Both the position numbers and the translations under genes were made by a program. Shown here in pieces: positions 25,415-34,382 of a stretch of 38,282 nt of DNA (its first letter is position 1; each line of letters starts with the position of its first letter). Source of the DNA: Mucilaginibacter sp. (lineage in GTDB: Bacteria > Bacteroidota > Bacteroidia > Sphingobacteriales > Sphingobacteriaceae); the NCBI GenBank assembly GCA_028287865.1, contig JAQBOU010000122.1, positions 1 through 38,282 of the forward strand. Reading direction: 5' to 3'. The notes beneath the pieces are model-generated. The model worked only from the letters and a program-made list of their open reading frames with translations. It was not told where the DNA came from and searched no databases.

Positions 25415-27222
25415 ATTACTGCCGCATTCGTTTTGGTTTCGCCCGCGTATATCTTTTCAATCTCATTCCTGTATTTTTCCATAATTACGCGGCGTTTCAT
25501 TTTGCCCGTTGGGGTGAGCTCGCCACTTTCAATAGACCATTCTGCAGGCAACAGAACAATCTTTTTTACCTGCTCCACATGGTTAAATTCAGGGTTGTAC
25601 TCATCTACTATCGATTGGAACAGGGCGATCACCTTTTCGTCATGCAACAGCTTTTCATTGGAAGACAGGTCAATTTTATTTTGGGCGCACCATGCTTTCA
25701 GATTAATATAAGAAGGCACTATCAATGCAGCGGTAAATTTTCTGTCGGCCCCTATAACCATCATCTGCTCTATCAAATGGCTCTCTTTCATCCTGTTTTC
25801 GATAGGCAAAGGCGCTACATATTTGCCGCCGGATGTTTTAAATATCTCTTTCTTACGATCTGTTATTTTTAAAAAACCCTCATCATCAAGCATCCCGATA
25901 TCGCCCGTATGAAACCATCCGTCAATAATAACTTCTGCGGTTAATTCGGGATTTTTATAATAGCCTGCCATTACATTTGGCCCTTTGCAGAGTATTTCGC
26001 CATCGGCGTCAATTTTTACCAGCACATCCTGTAGCAAGGGGCCAACCGTTCCAAGTTTTCTGCCACTTGTGTTATATTGATTTACTGCAATAACAGGTGA
26101 AGTTTCAGTCAATCCATAACCTTCCAAAACCACCATTCCGGCAGCGGTAAAGATTTTTTCCAGCCGGATCGGTGTAGCCGAACTGCCAACAACAATGGCC
26201 TTTACGTTCCCTCCTATCGCAGCACGCCATTTACTAAAAACAAGCTTATCAGCCAATGCCAGCTGGATTTTATACCATGCGCTTTGGTTATTGATCTCAA
26301 ACTGTTCTGCAATTTTAATGGACCAAAAGAAAATGCTTCTTTTAATACCGGTCAACATTTGTCCGGCCGCCATAATTTTCTCAAACACCTTCTCAAGCAA
26401 CCTGGGCACCGAAGTAAAAATATAAGGCTTTGTATCCTTTAAATCAGTGCCTATAGTCTCCATGCTTTCCGCATAATAAATGCTGAAACCATGAAAGAGG
26501 TAAATGTAAGTGGACATTTTTTCGAAAATGTGATTCAAAGGCAGAAAACTCAAAGCCCTCTTTTTCTCCATCGGAATTTGTTCTAATACCTTACCCGAAC
26601 CAATAACATTACTTAAAATGTTTTTATGTGTCAGCATTACACCTTTTGGGCGGCCGGTAGTGCCGGAAGTATAAATGATCGTCGCTATATCTTCTTCTGT
26701 AATTTGATCACCAATCGCTTTTATTTTGTCGTGATCTTCTTGCTCCAATGGTTTTAACAAAGCCTCCCAGTTCGTTGCTCCATCTAACTGGTCAAAAGTA
26801 AAAACCTCCTTTAACGATGGCACATTTTCCCTGATTGAGCTCACCTTGTTATACAGTTCCAGATTGCTTACAAACATGTATTTGACTTCAGCTTCAATCA
26901 ATATCTGTTCAATTTCCTTAGCGGTGGTATTAGGGTATAGCGGCACCAGGATTGCCCCTGTTTGCTGAACGGCGAGATCTGTTATTACCCACTCAGGCCG
27001 GCCACTGCTGATAAGTCCTATTTTATCCCTGCCCTCAGTTGTTCCGTCATTTACAGAAACTCCCATATCTAACAAGGCCTTAGTTAGCCGGAAGATTTTT
27101 TCATGCACCTGTGCAGTACTGTAATGCAGCCATTCTCCCTTAACCTTTCCGTTTAAAAGATCGGGCACAGGTGCATCGGCCTGAATTTCTATACAATCAA
27201 ACAATCTTTTTTTCCCGGTCAT
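25411..27222 (-). CDS. Long-chain acyl-CoA synthetase (AMP-forming)
   Basis: This 603-aa enzyme activates fatty acids with ATP and CoA. It has the AMP-binding P-loop YTSGTTGRPKG at about 181-192, GYGLTETSP near 372, the hinge/ATP motif GWFHTGDIG and the KITDRKKEIFKTSGGKYV segment, and a C-terminal lysine-containing PTGKMKRR. This is the FadD/ACSL-like 'FAA1' branch by length and by KEIFKTSGGKY. It follows fadE after a 77-base spacer containing hairpins (27246-27287) and overlaps the isomerase gene by 4 bases. It feeds acyl-CoA to FadE. Confidence 0.92.
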   Translation of the reverse strand: MTGKKRLFDCIEIQADAPVPDLLNGKVKGEWLHYSTAQVHEKIFRLTKALLDMGVSVNDGTTEGRDKIGLISSGRPEWVITDLAVQQTGAILVPLYPNTTAKEIEQILIEAEVKYMFVSNLELYNKVSSIRENVPSLKEVFTFDQLDGATNWEALLKPLEQEDHDKIKAIGDQITEEDIATIIYTSGTTGRPKGVMLTHKNILSNVIGSGKVLEQIPMEKKRALSFLPLNHIFEKMSTYIYLFHGFSIYYAESMETIGTDLKDTKPYIFTSVPRLLEKVFEKIMAAGQMLTGIKRSIFFWSIKIAEQFEINNQSAWYKIQLALADKLVFSKWRAAIGGNVKAIVVGSSATPIRLEKIFTAAGMVVLEGYGLTETSPVIAVNQYNTSGRKLGTVGPLLQDVLVKIDADGEILCKGPNVMAGYYKNPELTAEVIIDGWFHTGDIGMLDDEGFLKITDRKKEIFKTSGGKYVAPLPIENRMKESHLIEQMMVIGADRKFTAALIVPSYINLKAWCAQNKIDLSSNEKLLHDEKVIALFQSIVDEYNPEFNHVEQVKKIVLLPAEWSIESGELTPTGKMKRRVIMEKYRNEIEKIYAGETKTNAAVI

Positions 27223-27245
27223 AGATAGTTGGTCATTGGATCATT

Positions 27246-27287
27246 GGTCATTTATACCGCATTCAAATGACTGAATGACAAATGACC
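27246..27287. repeat. Nested inverted repeat in the fadE-acyl-CoA synthetase spacer
   Basis: GGTCATTT (27246-27253) pairs with AAATGACC (27280-27287), and inside ATTCA pairs with TGAAT. A short direct repeat, TCATTGGATCATTGGTCATT, overlaps the left arm. It lacks a T tail, so it may be an mRNA processing or stability element rather than a terminator. Confidence 0.55.
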
Positions 27288-27299
27288 TGATGACTAAAA

Positions 27300-29093
27300 T
27301 TAGAAACAATATTTATTTTCTTCTATCAACTTTGCTGCAATACGCCTGCGTGCGGCTGTGGTGTTCAAGTCTTCAGTTTTAGTAAACCTTTTTAAACCTA
27401 CCATCATCATTTTCCGTTCGTCGCCTTCAGCAAAAGAATTTAAAGCTTCTTTACCGGCTTTAAAAATACGATCTGCTGCATCCCTGATATAAACCTGCAT
27501 CATATCCTTTTGCTCTTTCACATTGTCATCACCCCGCTGCCCGGCCAGCTTTTCAACCCGCAATTGTATTGATTCGCTTACGTAGGTTTCAATCAGCATA
27601 TCGGCAATGTACATTAATACTTCCTGCTCTTTTGCAAGGCTGGTCATCAATTTTTGTACAGCAGCACCGGCTACCAATAAAACAGCTTTTTTAAAGTTAG
27701 TGATATATTTCTTTTCGGTAGTAAAAAAGTCTTCTTCATCTAAATTAAAATCAGGAATACTCATTAACTCCGAGGCAACTTTTTGAGCCGGCCCCATCAA
27801 ATCAAGCTCACCTTTCATGGCACGTTTCAATATCATATCAACAGTAAGCATCCTGTTAATTTCGTTGGTTCCTTCAAATATTCGGTTGATGCGGCTATCG
27901 CGATACGCCCTGTCCATTGGTGCCTCTGCGCTGTAACCCATACCACCATAGATCTGAACTCCTTCGTCAACAATATAATCCAGCGCTTCTGACGCATGCA
28001 CTTTTATAATTGCTGCCTCTATAGCAAACAATTCGGTTCCTTTTAGTTTAGCCTTCCCTGCATCCATCCCGCCTTCAATTAAATTATGGGTTGCATCCTC
28101 AATGTTCTGACTTGCCCGGTACATTGCAGATTCGGTGGCATAAGCACGGATAGCCTGTTCGGCCAGCTTATAGCGGATGGCGCCATATTTTGAAATCGGG
28201 CGGCCAAACTGTTCGCGTTCATTAGCATATCTTATAGCTTGGGTTATCACTGCTTTTGCTCCTCCCAATGCTGCGCCGCCTAATTTGATACGGCCCAGGT
28301 TTAAAATATTCACTGCTATTTTGAACCCATTCCCGCGTTCAGAAAGTAAGTTTTCTACCGGCACTTTGCAGTCATTAAAAAACACCTGCCTGGTAGAGCT
28401 GCCTTTAATCCCCATTTTGTGTTCTTCGGGATTTAATGACAATCCTTCGAAGCCCTTTTCAACTATAAAAGCGCTCAGGTTTTCATCATTATCAATTTTG
28501 GCAAACACGGTAAAAACATCTGCAAAACCGGCGTTGGTGATCCACATTTTTTGCCCGGTTATACTATAATATTTTCCATCGGCAGAAAGCGTTGCCCTTG
28601 TTTTGCCTGAATTCGCATCAGACCCTGAACCCGGTTCGGTTAAGCAATAAGCGCCTTTCCATTCGCCAGTAGCTAATTTGGGGATATATTTATTTTTTTG
28701 ATCGTCATTGCCATAATAAAGAATCGGCAAAGTACCAATCCCGGTATGTGCCATTACCGCTACCGAAAACGACGCACCCGGCCCCGTTTTTTCGCTGATA
28801 AGCATAGCAGTTGTAAAATCTTTTCCAAACCCGCCATATTCTTCCGGCAAAGAAATGCCAAGAATACCCAATTCCCCGGCCTGGTGAATCAGGTCGACCA
28901 TCAAACCTTCCTCCTGCGCATCAATACGGTTCAAAACCGGGACAACTTTTTGTTCGATAAAATCCTGGCAGGTTTGTGCTATCATCAGTTGTTCTTCATC
29001 CCAATTTTCAGGGATAAATACATCTTCTGCAATGGTATCTTTTATCAAAAATTCGCCGCCCTTTAAGTGCGCTTTTTCTGCTACTGTGCTCAT
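27300..29093 (-). CDS. fadE: Acyl-CoA dehydrogenase, FadE (Bacillus fadNAE type)
   Basis: This 597-aa FAD enzyme makes trans-2-enoyl-CoA. It shows CLTEPGSGSDANSG (flavin contact) at about 150-165, WITNAGFADVFTVFAK, RQVFFNDCKVPVENLL, and the catalytic Glu in RIFEGTNEINRM near 408. About 170 residues follow the usual 380-aa ACAD core, forming a helical extension seen in B. subtilis FadE (594 aa). It sits between fadA and the acyl-CoA synthetase gene. Electrons would go to ETF, which is not encoded in the window. Confidence 0.92.
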   Translation of the reverse strand: MSTVAEKAHLKGGEFLIKDTIAEDVFIPENWDEEQLMIAQTCQDFIEQKVVPVLNRIDAQEEGLMVDLIHQAGELGILGISLPEEYGGFGKDFTTAMLISEKTGPGASFSVAVMAHTGIGTLPILYYGNDDQKNKYIPKLATGEWKGAYCLTEPGSGSDANSGKTRATLSADGKYYSITGQKMWITNAGFADVFTVFAKIDNDENLSAFIVEKGFEGLSLNPEEHKMGIKGSSTRQVFFNDCKVPVENLLSERGNGFKIAVNILNLGRIKLGGAALGGAKAVITQAIRYANEREQFGRPISKYGAIRYKLAEQAIRAYATESAMYRASQNIEDATHNLIEGGMDAGKAKLKGTELFAIEAAIIKVHASEALDYIVDEGVQIYGGMGYSAEAPMDRAYRDSRINRIFEGTNEINRMLTVDMILKRAMKGELDLMGPAQKVASELMSIPDFNLDEEDFFTTEKKYITNFKKAVLLVAGAAVQKLMTSLAKEQEVLMYIADMLIETYVSESIQLRVEKLAGQRGDDNVKEQKDMMQVYIRDAADRIFKAGKEALNSFAEGDERKMMMVGLKRFTKTEDLNTTAARRRIAAKLIEENKYCF

Positions 29094-29116
29094 AATATCT
29101 ATTTTAAAATCAATAT

Positions 29117-30292
29117 TTATAATAATTCAAATATCCCGGCCGCTCCCTGGCCTGTACCAACGCACATGGTAACCATTCCGTACTTTGCATTTCTTTTTTC
29201 CAGCTCATCAAAAAGCTGCACAGAAAGTTTTGCACCGGTACAACCCAGCGGATGTCCAAGCGCAATAGCGCCGCCGTTTACATTTAATATATCTGTATTT
29301 AATCCCAGCTCCTTTATGATAGCCAATGACTGTGAGGCAAAGGCTTCATTGAGTTCTATCAATTCAATATCCTGCTGCTTCATTCCGGCCATTTTTAACA
29401 CTTTGGGTATGGCTACGATTGGGCCGATTCCCATTATCCTTGGCGGTACACCTGCAACTGCATAGTTAACCAAACGGGCAATGGGCTCTAAATTATTTGC
29501 CTTCATAAAACGCTCGCTAACCACCATCACAAACGCAGCGCCATCGCTTGTTTGCGATGAATTGCCGGCAGTTACTACTCCATTGGCATTAAATACAGGC
29601 TTTAATTTCGCCAGTGCTTCTATCGAGGTATCAGCACGCGGACCTTCATCTGTATCTACCTTAAATTCCCTTTTCTTCTTTTTGCCGTTTTCGTCTACGT
29701 AAGTTTCCTCAACATTTACAGGCACTATCTGGTCTTTAAACCGGCCTTCCTTTATTGCGCTGATTGCTTTTTGGTGCGATTGATAGGAAAACTGATCCTG
29801 TTCATCACGGCTGATGTTATATTCTTTGGCAACCGCTTCGGCAGTAAGGCCCATGCCCCAGTAATAGTCGGGATGTGTAAGCGCTATATCCACATTGGGC
29901 ACTATTCGCCAGCCTCCCATTGGCAGAAGGCTCATGCTCTCTACGCCACCGGCAATAATACAATCAGCTATACCGCTATGTATTTTTGCGGAAGCAATAG
30001 CAATAGTTTCCAATCCCGAGGCGCAATAACGGTTTATCGTCATTCCGGGAACCTTATCCGTATCCAGCGCCATCAACGAAATCAAGCGGGCTACATTTAA
30101 ACCCTGCTCTGCCTCCGGAGTGGCATTACCAACAATTACATCGTCAATCTGCTCTTTATCCACGTTAGGCACGGCGGCCATCAGGCTTTTTATCACCTCT
30201 GCAGCAAGCGTATCCGGCCTGGTAAAACGGAACCCTCCGCGGGTTGCTTTCCCAACAGCACTACGACGGGCCGCTACTATATATGCATCCAT
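29117..30292 (-). CDS. fadA: Acetyl-CoA acyltransferase (3-ketoacyl-CoA thiolase)
   Basis: This 391-aa thiolase has the active Cys90 in NRYCASGLE, the conserved NGGAIALGHPLGCTGA His region near 340-355, and the second Cys in CVGTGQGAAG near the end. It splits 3-ketoacyl-CoA with CoA to release acetyl-CoA. Length and position (after fadN, before fadE) match B. subtilis FadA (391 aa). A palindromic repeat (30319-30373) lies between it and the fadN stop. Confidence 0.93.
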   Translation of the reverse strand: MDAYIVAARRSAVGKATRGGFRFTRPDTLAAEVIKSLMAAVPNVDKEQIDDVIVGNATPEAEQGLNVARLISLMALDTDKVPGMTINRYCASGLETIAIASAKIHSGIADCIIAGGVESMSLLPMGGWRIVPNVDIALTHPDYYWGMGLTAEAVAKEYNISRDEQDQFSYQSHQKAISAIKEGRFKDQIVPVNVEETYVDENGKKKKREFKVDTDEGPRADTSIEALAKLKPVFNANGVVTAGNSSQTSDGAAFVMVVSERFMKANNLEPIARLVNYAVAGVPPRIMGIGPIVAIPKVLKMAGMKQQDIELIELNEAFASQSLAIIKELGLNTDILNVNGGAIALGHPLGCTGAKLSVQLFDELEKRNAKYGMVTMCVGTGQGAAGIFELL

Positions 30293-30318
30293 TTTTTTCC
30301 TTTTTTATCTAATTTAAA

Positions 30319-30373
30319 GCCCATCTAAACCTCCCCTTCAAAGGAGTCCTATGGAGGGAGGGTTGGGTGGGGC
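30319..30373 (-). repeat. Stop-codon-abutting palindromic repeat, copy B
   Basis: On the minus strand GCCCCACCCAACCCTCCC begins at the base after the fadN TAG, and the copy ends GGGGAGGTTTAGATGGGC. The two ends form an imperfect inverted pair. Copy A (12327-12417) has the same ends and also starts right after a stop codon. It lies inside the fad operon. Confidence 0.75.
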
Positions 30374-32752
30374 CTAATTCCTCAATATTTTTCCGCCAGT
30401 TAAAATAGACTGGATCCGCTCAAGTGTTTTTCGTTCTGTGCAAAGTGATACAAAAGCTTCCCTTTCCAGGTTCAGCAAGTAATCTTCGCTTACAACGGAA
30501 GGTTGTGAAAGATCGCCCCCTGCCATAACGTAAGCAAGTTTGTGCGAGATCTTTACATCATGCTCACTGATATAATTACCGCTAAACATGGTGTTAGCAC
30601 CTATATAACCCAGCCCAAGCGCCTGTTTGCCCAGCACCCTGATATCTTTGCGCTGAACCGGTTGGGTGTACCCTTCATCTGCCAACATCAGGCATTGATT
30701 TTTCGCTTCCGAAAGCAACCTGTTTCTCGAAATAACCACCATGTCCCGGCCCTTTTTTAGATAACCAAACTCAAAGGCTTCATAGGCAGATGTAGAAACC
30801 TTGGCCTGGCCAATAGTTAAAAAACGATCGCGGAAATTATTCAGTTCAATATCACCTTCCTGTAGTTCGTCCGAAAGGCGCAGTGCAAACTCTTTTGTAC
30901 CGCCGCCGCCTGGAATCAGGCCAACACCAAACTCCACCAGTCCCATATATAACTCGGCATGGGCAACAACTTTATCAGCATGCAGGCAAATTTCGCAGCC
31001 GCCGCCCAGCGCCATTTGGTGCGGGGCAACCACAACCGGTATAGATGAATACCTGATCCGCATCATGGTTTGTTGAAATGCCTTTATCACCATGTTCAGC
31101 TCATCAAATTCCTGCTCAACAGCCATCATAAATATCATCCCTACATTGGCACCCGCACTGAAATTAGCCCCCTCGTTCGAGATCACTAATCCTTTATAAC
31201 CTTGCTCGGCAAGCGTGATAGCTTTATTAATGCCCTCTATCACCTCGCTGCCAATCGTGTTCATTTTTGTATGGAACTCGAGGTTTAGTATGCCATCGCC
31301 AATATCAGTAATGGTAGTGCCGCTGTTTTCCCAAACGGTGTGCGAGGCACGGATATTATCCAGCAATATAAACGCCTCGGTACCCGGAATTACCTTATAT
31401 GTTTTTGAGCTGATGTGATAATACAAACGTTTACCATCTTTTACCTTATAAAAGCTTTTGGCCCCGCCTGCCAGCATATCATAAACCCATTGTGCTGGTT
31501 TATGTCCTGCGGTTTCCATTTCTTTAACCGTGTTTTCAACCCCAATGGCATCCCACTTTTCAAAGGGACCCATTTCCCAGCCGAAGCCTGCATTGGTAGC
31601 GGCATCTATTTTGTACAGCTCATCCGAAATTTCTGGGATCCGGTTACTTGCATAGGCAAAAAGCTGGTAAAACGTTGCGCGGTAAAAATCGCCGGCTTTA
31701 TCTTTAGCAGCTATTAATATTCTCAGCCTGTCTTTTAAATTATCGACCGTTTTGGTGGTCTCTAAGGATGGAAATTTAACTTTTTTAGACGGCTTATATT
31801 CCAGCGTTTTCAAATCGAGCGCATAAAACTGGTTAACGCCGTCCTTTTTTTCCTTTTTATAAAAGCCCTGCCCGGTCTTGCTGCCGAGCCAGTTGTTTTT
31901 CATCATCCCGTTTACAAAATCCGGAATTTGAAACAGTTCTTTTGCTTCGTCATCAGGCGCATTCTGGCTAAGGCCATTTGCAACGTGCACCATCGTATCC
32001 AAACCAACTACATCATTGGTACGGAACGTTGCAGACTTCGGGTGACCGATAACCGGTCCGGTTAATTTGTCAACTTCCTCCACCGTCATGCCTGTTTTAT
32101 CAACATAGTGCAGTACGCTCATGATACTGAAAACCCCAATGCGGTTACCTATAAATGCGGGCGTATCTTTAGCTAAGACAGTGGTTTTTCCTAAAAACTT
32201 TTCGCCGTATTCCAATAAAAAATCTATCACTTCCGGGGATGTATCCTTAGTCGGGATTACTTCCAGCAGTTTTAAATATCTTGGAGGATTAAAGAAGTGG
32301 CTGCCGCAAAAATATTTCTTAAAATCTTCGCTCCTGCCTTCGGTCATTAAATGAATGGGGATACCAGAAGTGTTCGAAGTGATCAGCGTTCCCGGTTTAC
32401 GGAACTTCTCCACGTTTTCAAATACCTTTTGTTTAATATCCAAACGTTCAACCACCACTTCTATCACCCAGTCGCATTCGGCAATTTTTGGCATGTCGTC
32501 CTCGAAGTTTCCAGTGGTGATCCGCCTTGCAAAAGATTTCAGGTAGATAGGTGAAGGGCTTGATTTTAAAGCAAAATCAAGTGCATCATTAACAATTTTA
32601 TTTCTTGATTTTGGATCAGCGGATGCATCTTTTGGTACGATATCAAGGAGCAGTACCTGCACGCCGATATTGGCGAAGTGGCAGGCTATCCTGCTTCCCA
32701 TAACCCCCGACCCTAAAACGGCAACCTTTTTTATATTTCGTTTATAATTCAT
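30374..32752 (-). CDS. fadN: FadN: 3-hydroxyacyl-CoA dehydrogenase / enoyl-CoA hydratase fusion
   Basis: This 792-aa bifunctional enzyme has the dehydrogenase first: NAD motif GSGVMGS at 14-20, HFFNPPRYLKLLEVIP, NRIGVFSIM, and two C-terminal HCDH domains to about 460. The crotonase domain follows (GANFSAGANVG near 530, GGGCEIC near 586, LIPGGGGTKEF near 614). This order is the reverse of E. coli FadB but matches B. subtilis FadN (789 aa). It hydrates enoyl-CoA and oxidises the product. Gene order fadN-fadA-fadE also follows Bacillus. It starts 28 bases after the DUF2147 gene. Confidence 0.92.
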   Translation of the reverse strand: MNYKRNIKKVAVLGSGVMGSRIACHFANIGVQVLLLDIVPKDASADPKSRNKIVNDALDFALKSSPSPIYLKSFARRITTGNFEDDMPKIAECDWVIEVVVERLDIKQKVFENVEKFRKPGTLITSNTSGIPIHLMTEGRSEDFKKYFCGSHFFNPPRYLKLLEVIPTKDTSPEVIDFLLEYGEKFLGKTTVLAKDTPAFIGNRIGVFSIMSVLHYVDKTGMTVEEVDKLTGPVIGHPKSATFRTNDVVGLDTMVHVANGLSQNAPDDEAKELFQIPDFVNGMMKNNWLGSKTGQGFYKKEKKDGVNQFYALDLKTLEYKPSKKVKFPSLETTKTVDNLKDRLRILIAAKDKAGDFYRATFYQLFAYASNRIPEISDELYKIDAATNAGFGWEMGPFEKWDAIGVENTVKEMETAGHKPAQWVYDMLAGGAKSFYKVKDGKRLYYHISSKTYKVIPGTEAFILLDNIRASHTVWENSGTTITDIGDGILNLEFHTKMNTIGSEVIEGINKAITLAEQGYKGLVISNEGANFSAGANVGMIFMMAVEQEFDELNMVIKAFQQTMMRIRYSSIPVVVAPHQMALGGGCEICLHADKVVAHAELYMGLVEFGVGLIPGGGGTKEFALRLSDELQEGDIELNNFRDRFLTIGQAKVSTSAYEAFEFGYLKKGRDMVVISRNRLLSEAKNQCLMLADEGYTQPVQRKDIRVLGKQALGLGYIGANTMFSGNYISEHDVKISHKLAYVMAGGDLSQPSVVSEDYLLNLEREAFVSLCTERKTLERIQSILTGGKILRN

Positions 32753-32780
32753 AAATACTTAGTAAATGAGGCGTTTGATT

Positions 32781-33230
32781 TTATTCTGCGCGAGACCATG
32801 TGGTGGTACGGCCAAAAAGCGGAATGCCTACGTATCCGCGTATATCCAATATTTTACCTTTCCAGGTAATTTTGCAGCTGTAGGTTTTACCATTAAGCGG
32901 ATCATAAATAGTTCCGCCGGTATATTTATTATCGCCGTCTTTTTCAAAGTTCGATAAAACCTGCAGGCCCAGCCTTGGTCTGCCCCTGAGCTTAGGGTCC
33001 TCATTTAATTCATCTACCTTAGGTTTGCCATTTTTTAACGGTTCCTTCAGCCAAACCACTTTACCTATAAATTTCCCGTCATGATCCTTTGTAATAAGGA
33101 TCTTACCGCTTTTAACATCATTATACCACAAACCTTCTATTTTATCAGCCTGGGCTTTTACTACTGTGCTTAATAATGATATGCTTACCATTATAATTAA
33201 AAAGCGTACCGGCATTTTCTTCAATATCAT
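32781..33230 (-). CDS. Exported DUF2147 protein
   Basis: This 149-aa protein has a signal peptide (about 1-26, ending VVKAQA) and one DUF2147 domain (IEGLWYNDVKSGKI, GGTIYDPLNGKTYSCK, LDIRGYVGIPLFGRTTTW). The family forms small beta-barrels in the bacterial envelope; their role is unsettled. It is the first gene of the fad operon, 28 bases before fadN, and I found no good promoter box before it. A link to fatty-acid handling is only suggested by position. Confidence 0.82.
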   Translation of the reverse strand: MILKKMPVRFLIIMVSISLLSTVVKAQADKIEGLWYNDVKSGKILITKDHDGKFIGKVVWLKEPLKNGKPKVDELNEDPKLRGRPRLGLQVLSNFEKDGDNKYTGGTIYDPLNGKTYSCKITWKGKILDIRGYVGIPLFGRTTTWSRAE

Positions 33231-33949
33231 AACTTTTATTTGTTAATGTTAGGTTTGTATAATGCGCAGCCTGCTGTTGTCTGCAATAAAACACGAAAAT
33301 TTGTTCAATAAAATAATACGGTCAGTTAAAATTTAACTGCATTGGTTTATACTCAACAAATATCTTAAATAAGAGATGATTACATAGGTCTATATCACGG
33401 AAACATTTGTCAAAAGTTCGGCATTTGGAAAAACCCCGTCCCGGCTTTAGCAATTAAATGAAAATATCCATAATTAATTAATAAGAAACTTCTACCTTTG
33501 ATAATCCAGGAGCCGAAGCTGTTTGAATGTGATGATCCTTAATTTTTCTGGTAAAGCGTGGACTTTCATTGTATGGGAAGCTTTTAGTCGGGTGATACCT
33601 CTTTGAGTTCACGCTTATTTTTTGAATATTTCCCGGCATACGCCCCATTAACGGATCAGGTTGAATTGCATGGGGAACTAAATAAGTATCATCTTCGCGG
33701 AATTTTAAACGAGCCGAACCTCCCTTGCAGCGCACTTACCAAACCGGGGGCTAGCCTGGTATTTTCAACTTTACTTCAACGCTTGTTTCAGAAATTAGTG
33801 ACAAAAAAGACGCGGGACAAAAAAATGCTAAATTACTTTAAATAAGGGTATTAATAAATAAAATGAAGCAAGCTGAAACAGTCTGAAACAAAAAAGCCAC
33901 GCCCGCCCCGGAAAAGTTTACACTTTTAATGATTAATCCTGTTGTAAGT
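33231..33949. other. Gene-poor intergenic stretch after the DUF2147 gene start
   Basis: No convincing gene is present. Two overlapping ORFs (33478-33735 minus, 33603-33845 plus) have no recognisable domain or start signal. A TAGGTTTG match to the -7 box on the plus strand at about 33250 has no properly spaced -33 box or gene behind it. The fad operon promoter must lie in the right part of this stretch or in the leader, but I cannot place it. Confidence 0.4.
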
Positions 33950-34087
33950 TTACAATCTTTCGATCCTGAACTTCTTCAAAGAAAAGTAATACCAATACTT
34001 TGCTGTATCCTTCAACGCCAGGATTAAAGCGATCACTTTCACTTCAAGTGACCTCAGATAGGTCAGGGTAAACGCATTAAAATAATC
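33950..34087 (-). pseudogene. Possible C-terminal coding remnant next to the MITE-like repeat
   Basis: One minus-strand frame reads YFNAFTLTYLRSLEVKV, then IALILALKDTAKYWYYF and SLKKFRIERL before a stop at 33950. There is no start codon, and the left inverted repeat of the adjacent element encodes the first few residues. It looks like the tail of a gene cut by the repeat. An alternative frame here is also open for about 36 codons, so confidence is low. Confidence 0.22.
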
Positions 34088-34308
34088 TGGAATGTGGAAT
34101 TAAAATTAGTTTAAGGAGGGCAGATTGTGTCATTTCTATAAACAGGCGACTCCACGGAGTCAAATTGATCTTACAAAATAAGTTATTGGGCTCCGGCGGA
34201 GCCTCCTGTTTATAGAAAAGAAAACGGAAAAGTTTAGGGGCTCCATTAGGAGCTCCTCTATGCAGGCTGTTTTGTAACGACAATGGACAGAATTATTTTA
34301 ATGCGTTT
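34070..34308. mobile_element. MITE-like 239-bp element with 17-bp perfect terminal inverted repeats and inner hairpins
   Basis: AAACGCATTAAAATAAT at 34070-34086 is the exact reverse complement of 34292-34308. Inside, TTTCTATAAACAGG (34133-34146) pairs with CCTGTTTATAGAAA (34205-34218), enclosing GACTCC/GGAGTC and GGCTCC/GGAGCC hairpins, with a third GGGGCTCC/GGAGCTCC outside. No transposase is present and no target duplication is visible. The 68-aa ORF inside is a translation of the repeat. The nested perfect arms are too regular for chance. Confidence 0.65.
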
Positions 34309-34350
34309 GCTCAGATATTGCCGCGGCCGTCGTGAACTGAACAATATGGT

Positions 34351-34382
34351 CAAAAGTTCCCCCTTCAGGGGGCTAGGGGGTT
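34351..34382 (-). repeat. Stop-supplying GC hairpin repeat, copy C
   Basis: On the minus strand TTAACCCCCTAGCCCCC runs across the end of the methyltransferase gene and supplies its TAG. It is followed by CCCCC-TGAA-GGGGG and AACTTTTGAC. The phrase resembles the start of copies A and B. As RNA, it forms a GC hairpin followed by a short U run. Confidence 0.6.

Noticed and set aside
33478-33845. 85-aa minus and 80-aa plus overlapping ORFs in the gene-poor stretch
   Set aside because: Neither has a recognisable domain, signal or promoter, and they overlap each other. I could not support either as a gene.
34077-34283. 68-aa minus-strand ORF inside the MITE-like element
   Set aside because: The whole frame consists of the nested inverted repeats; such ORFs are artefacts of interspersed repeats.
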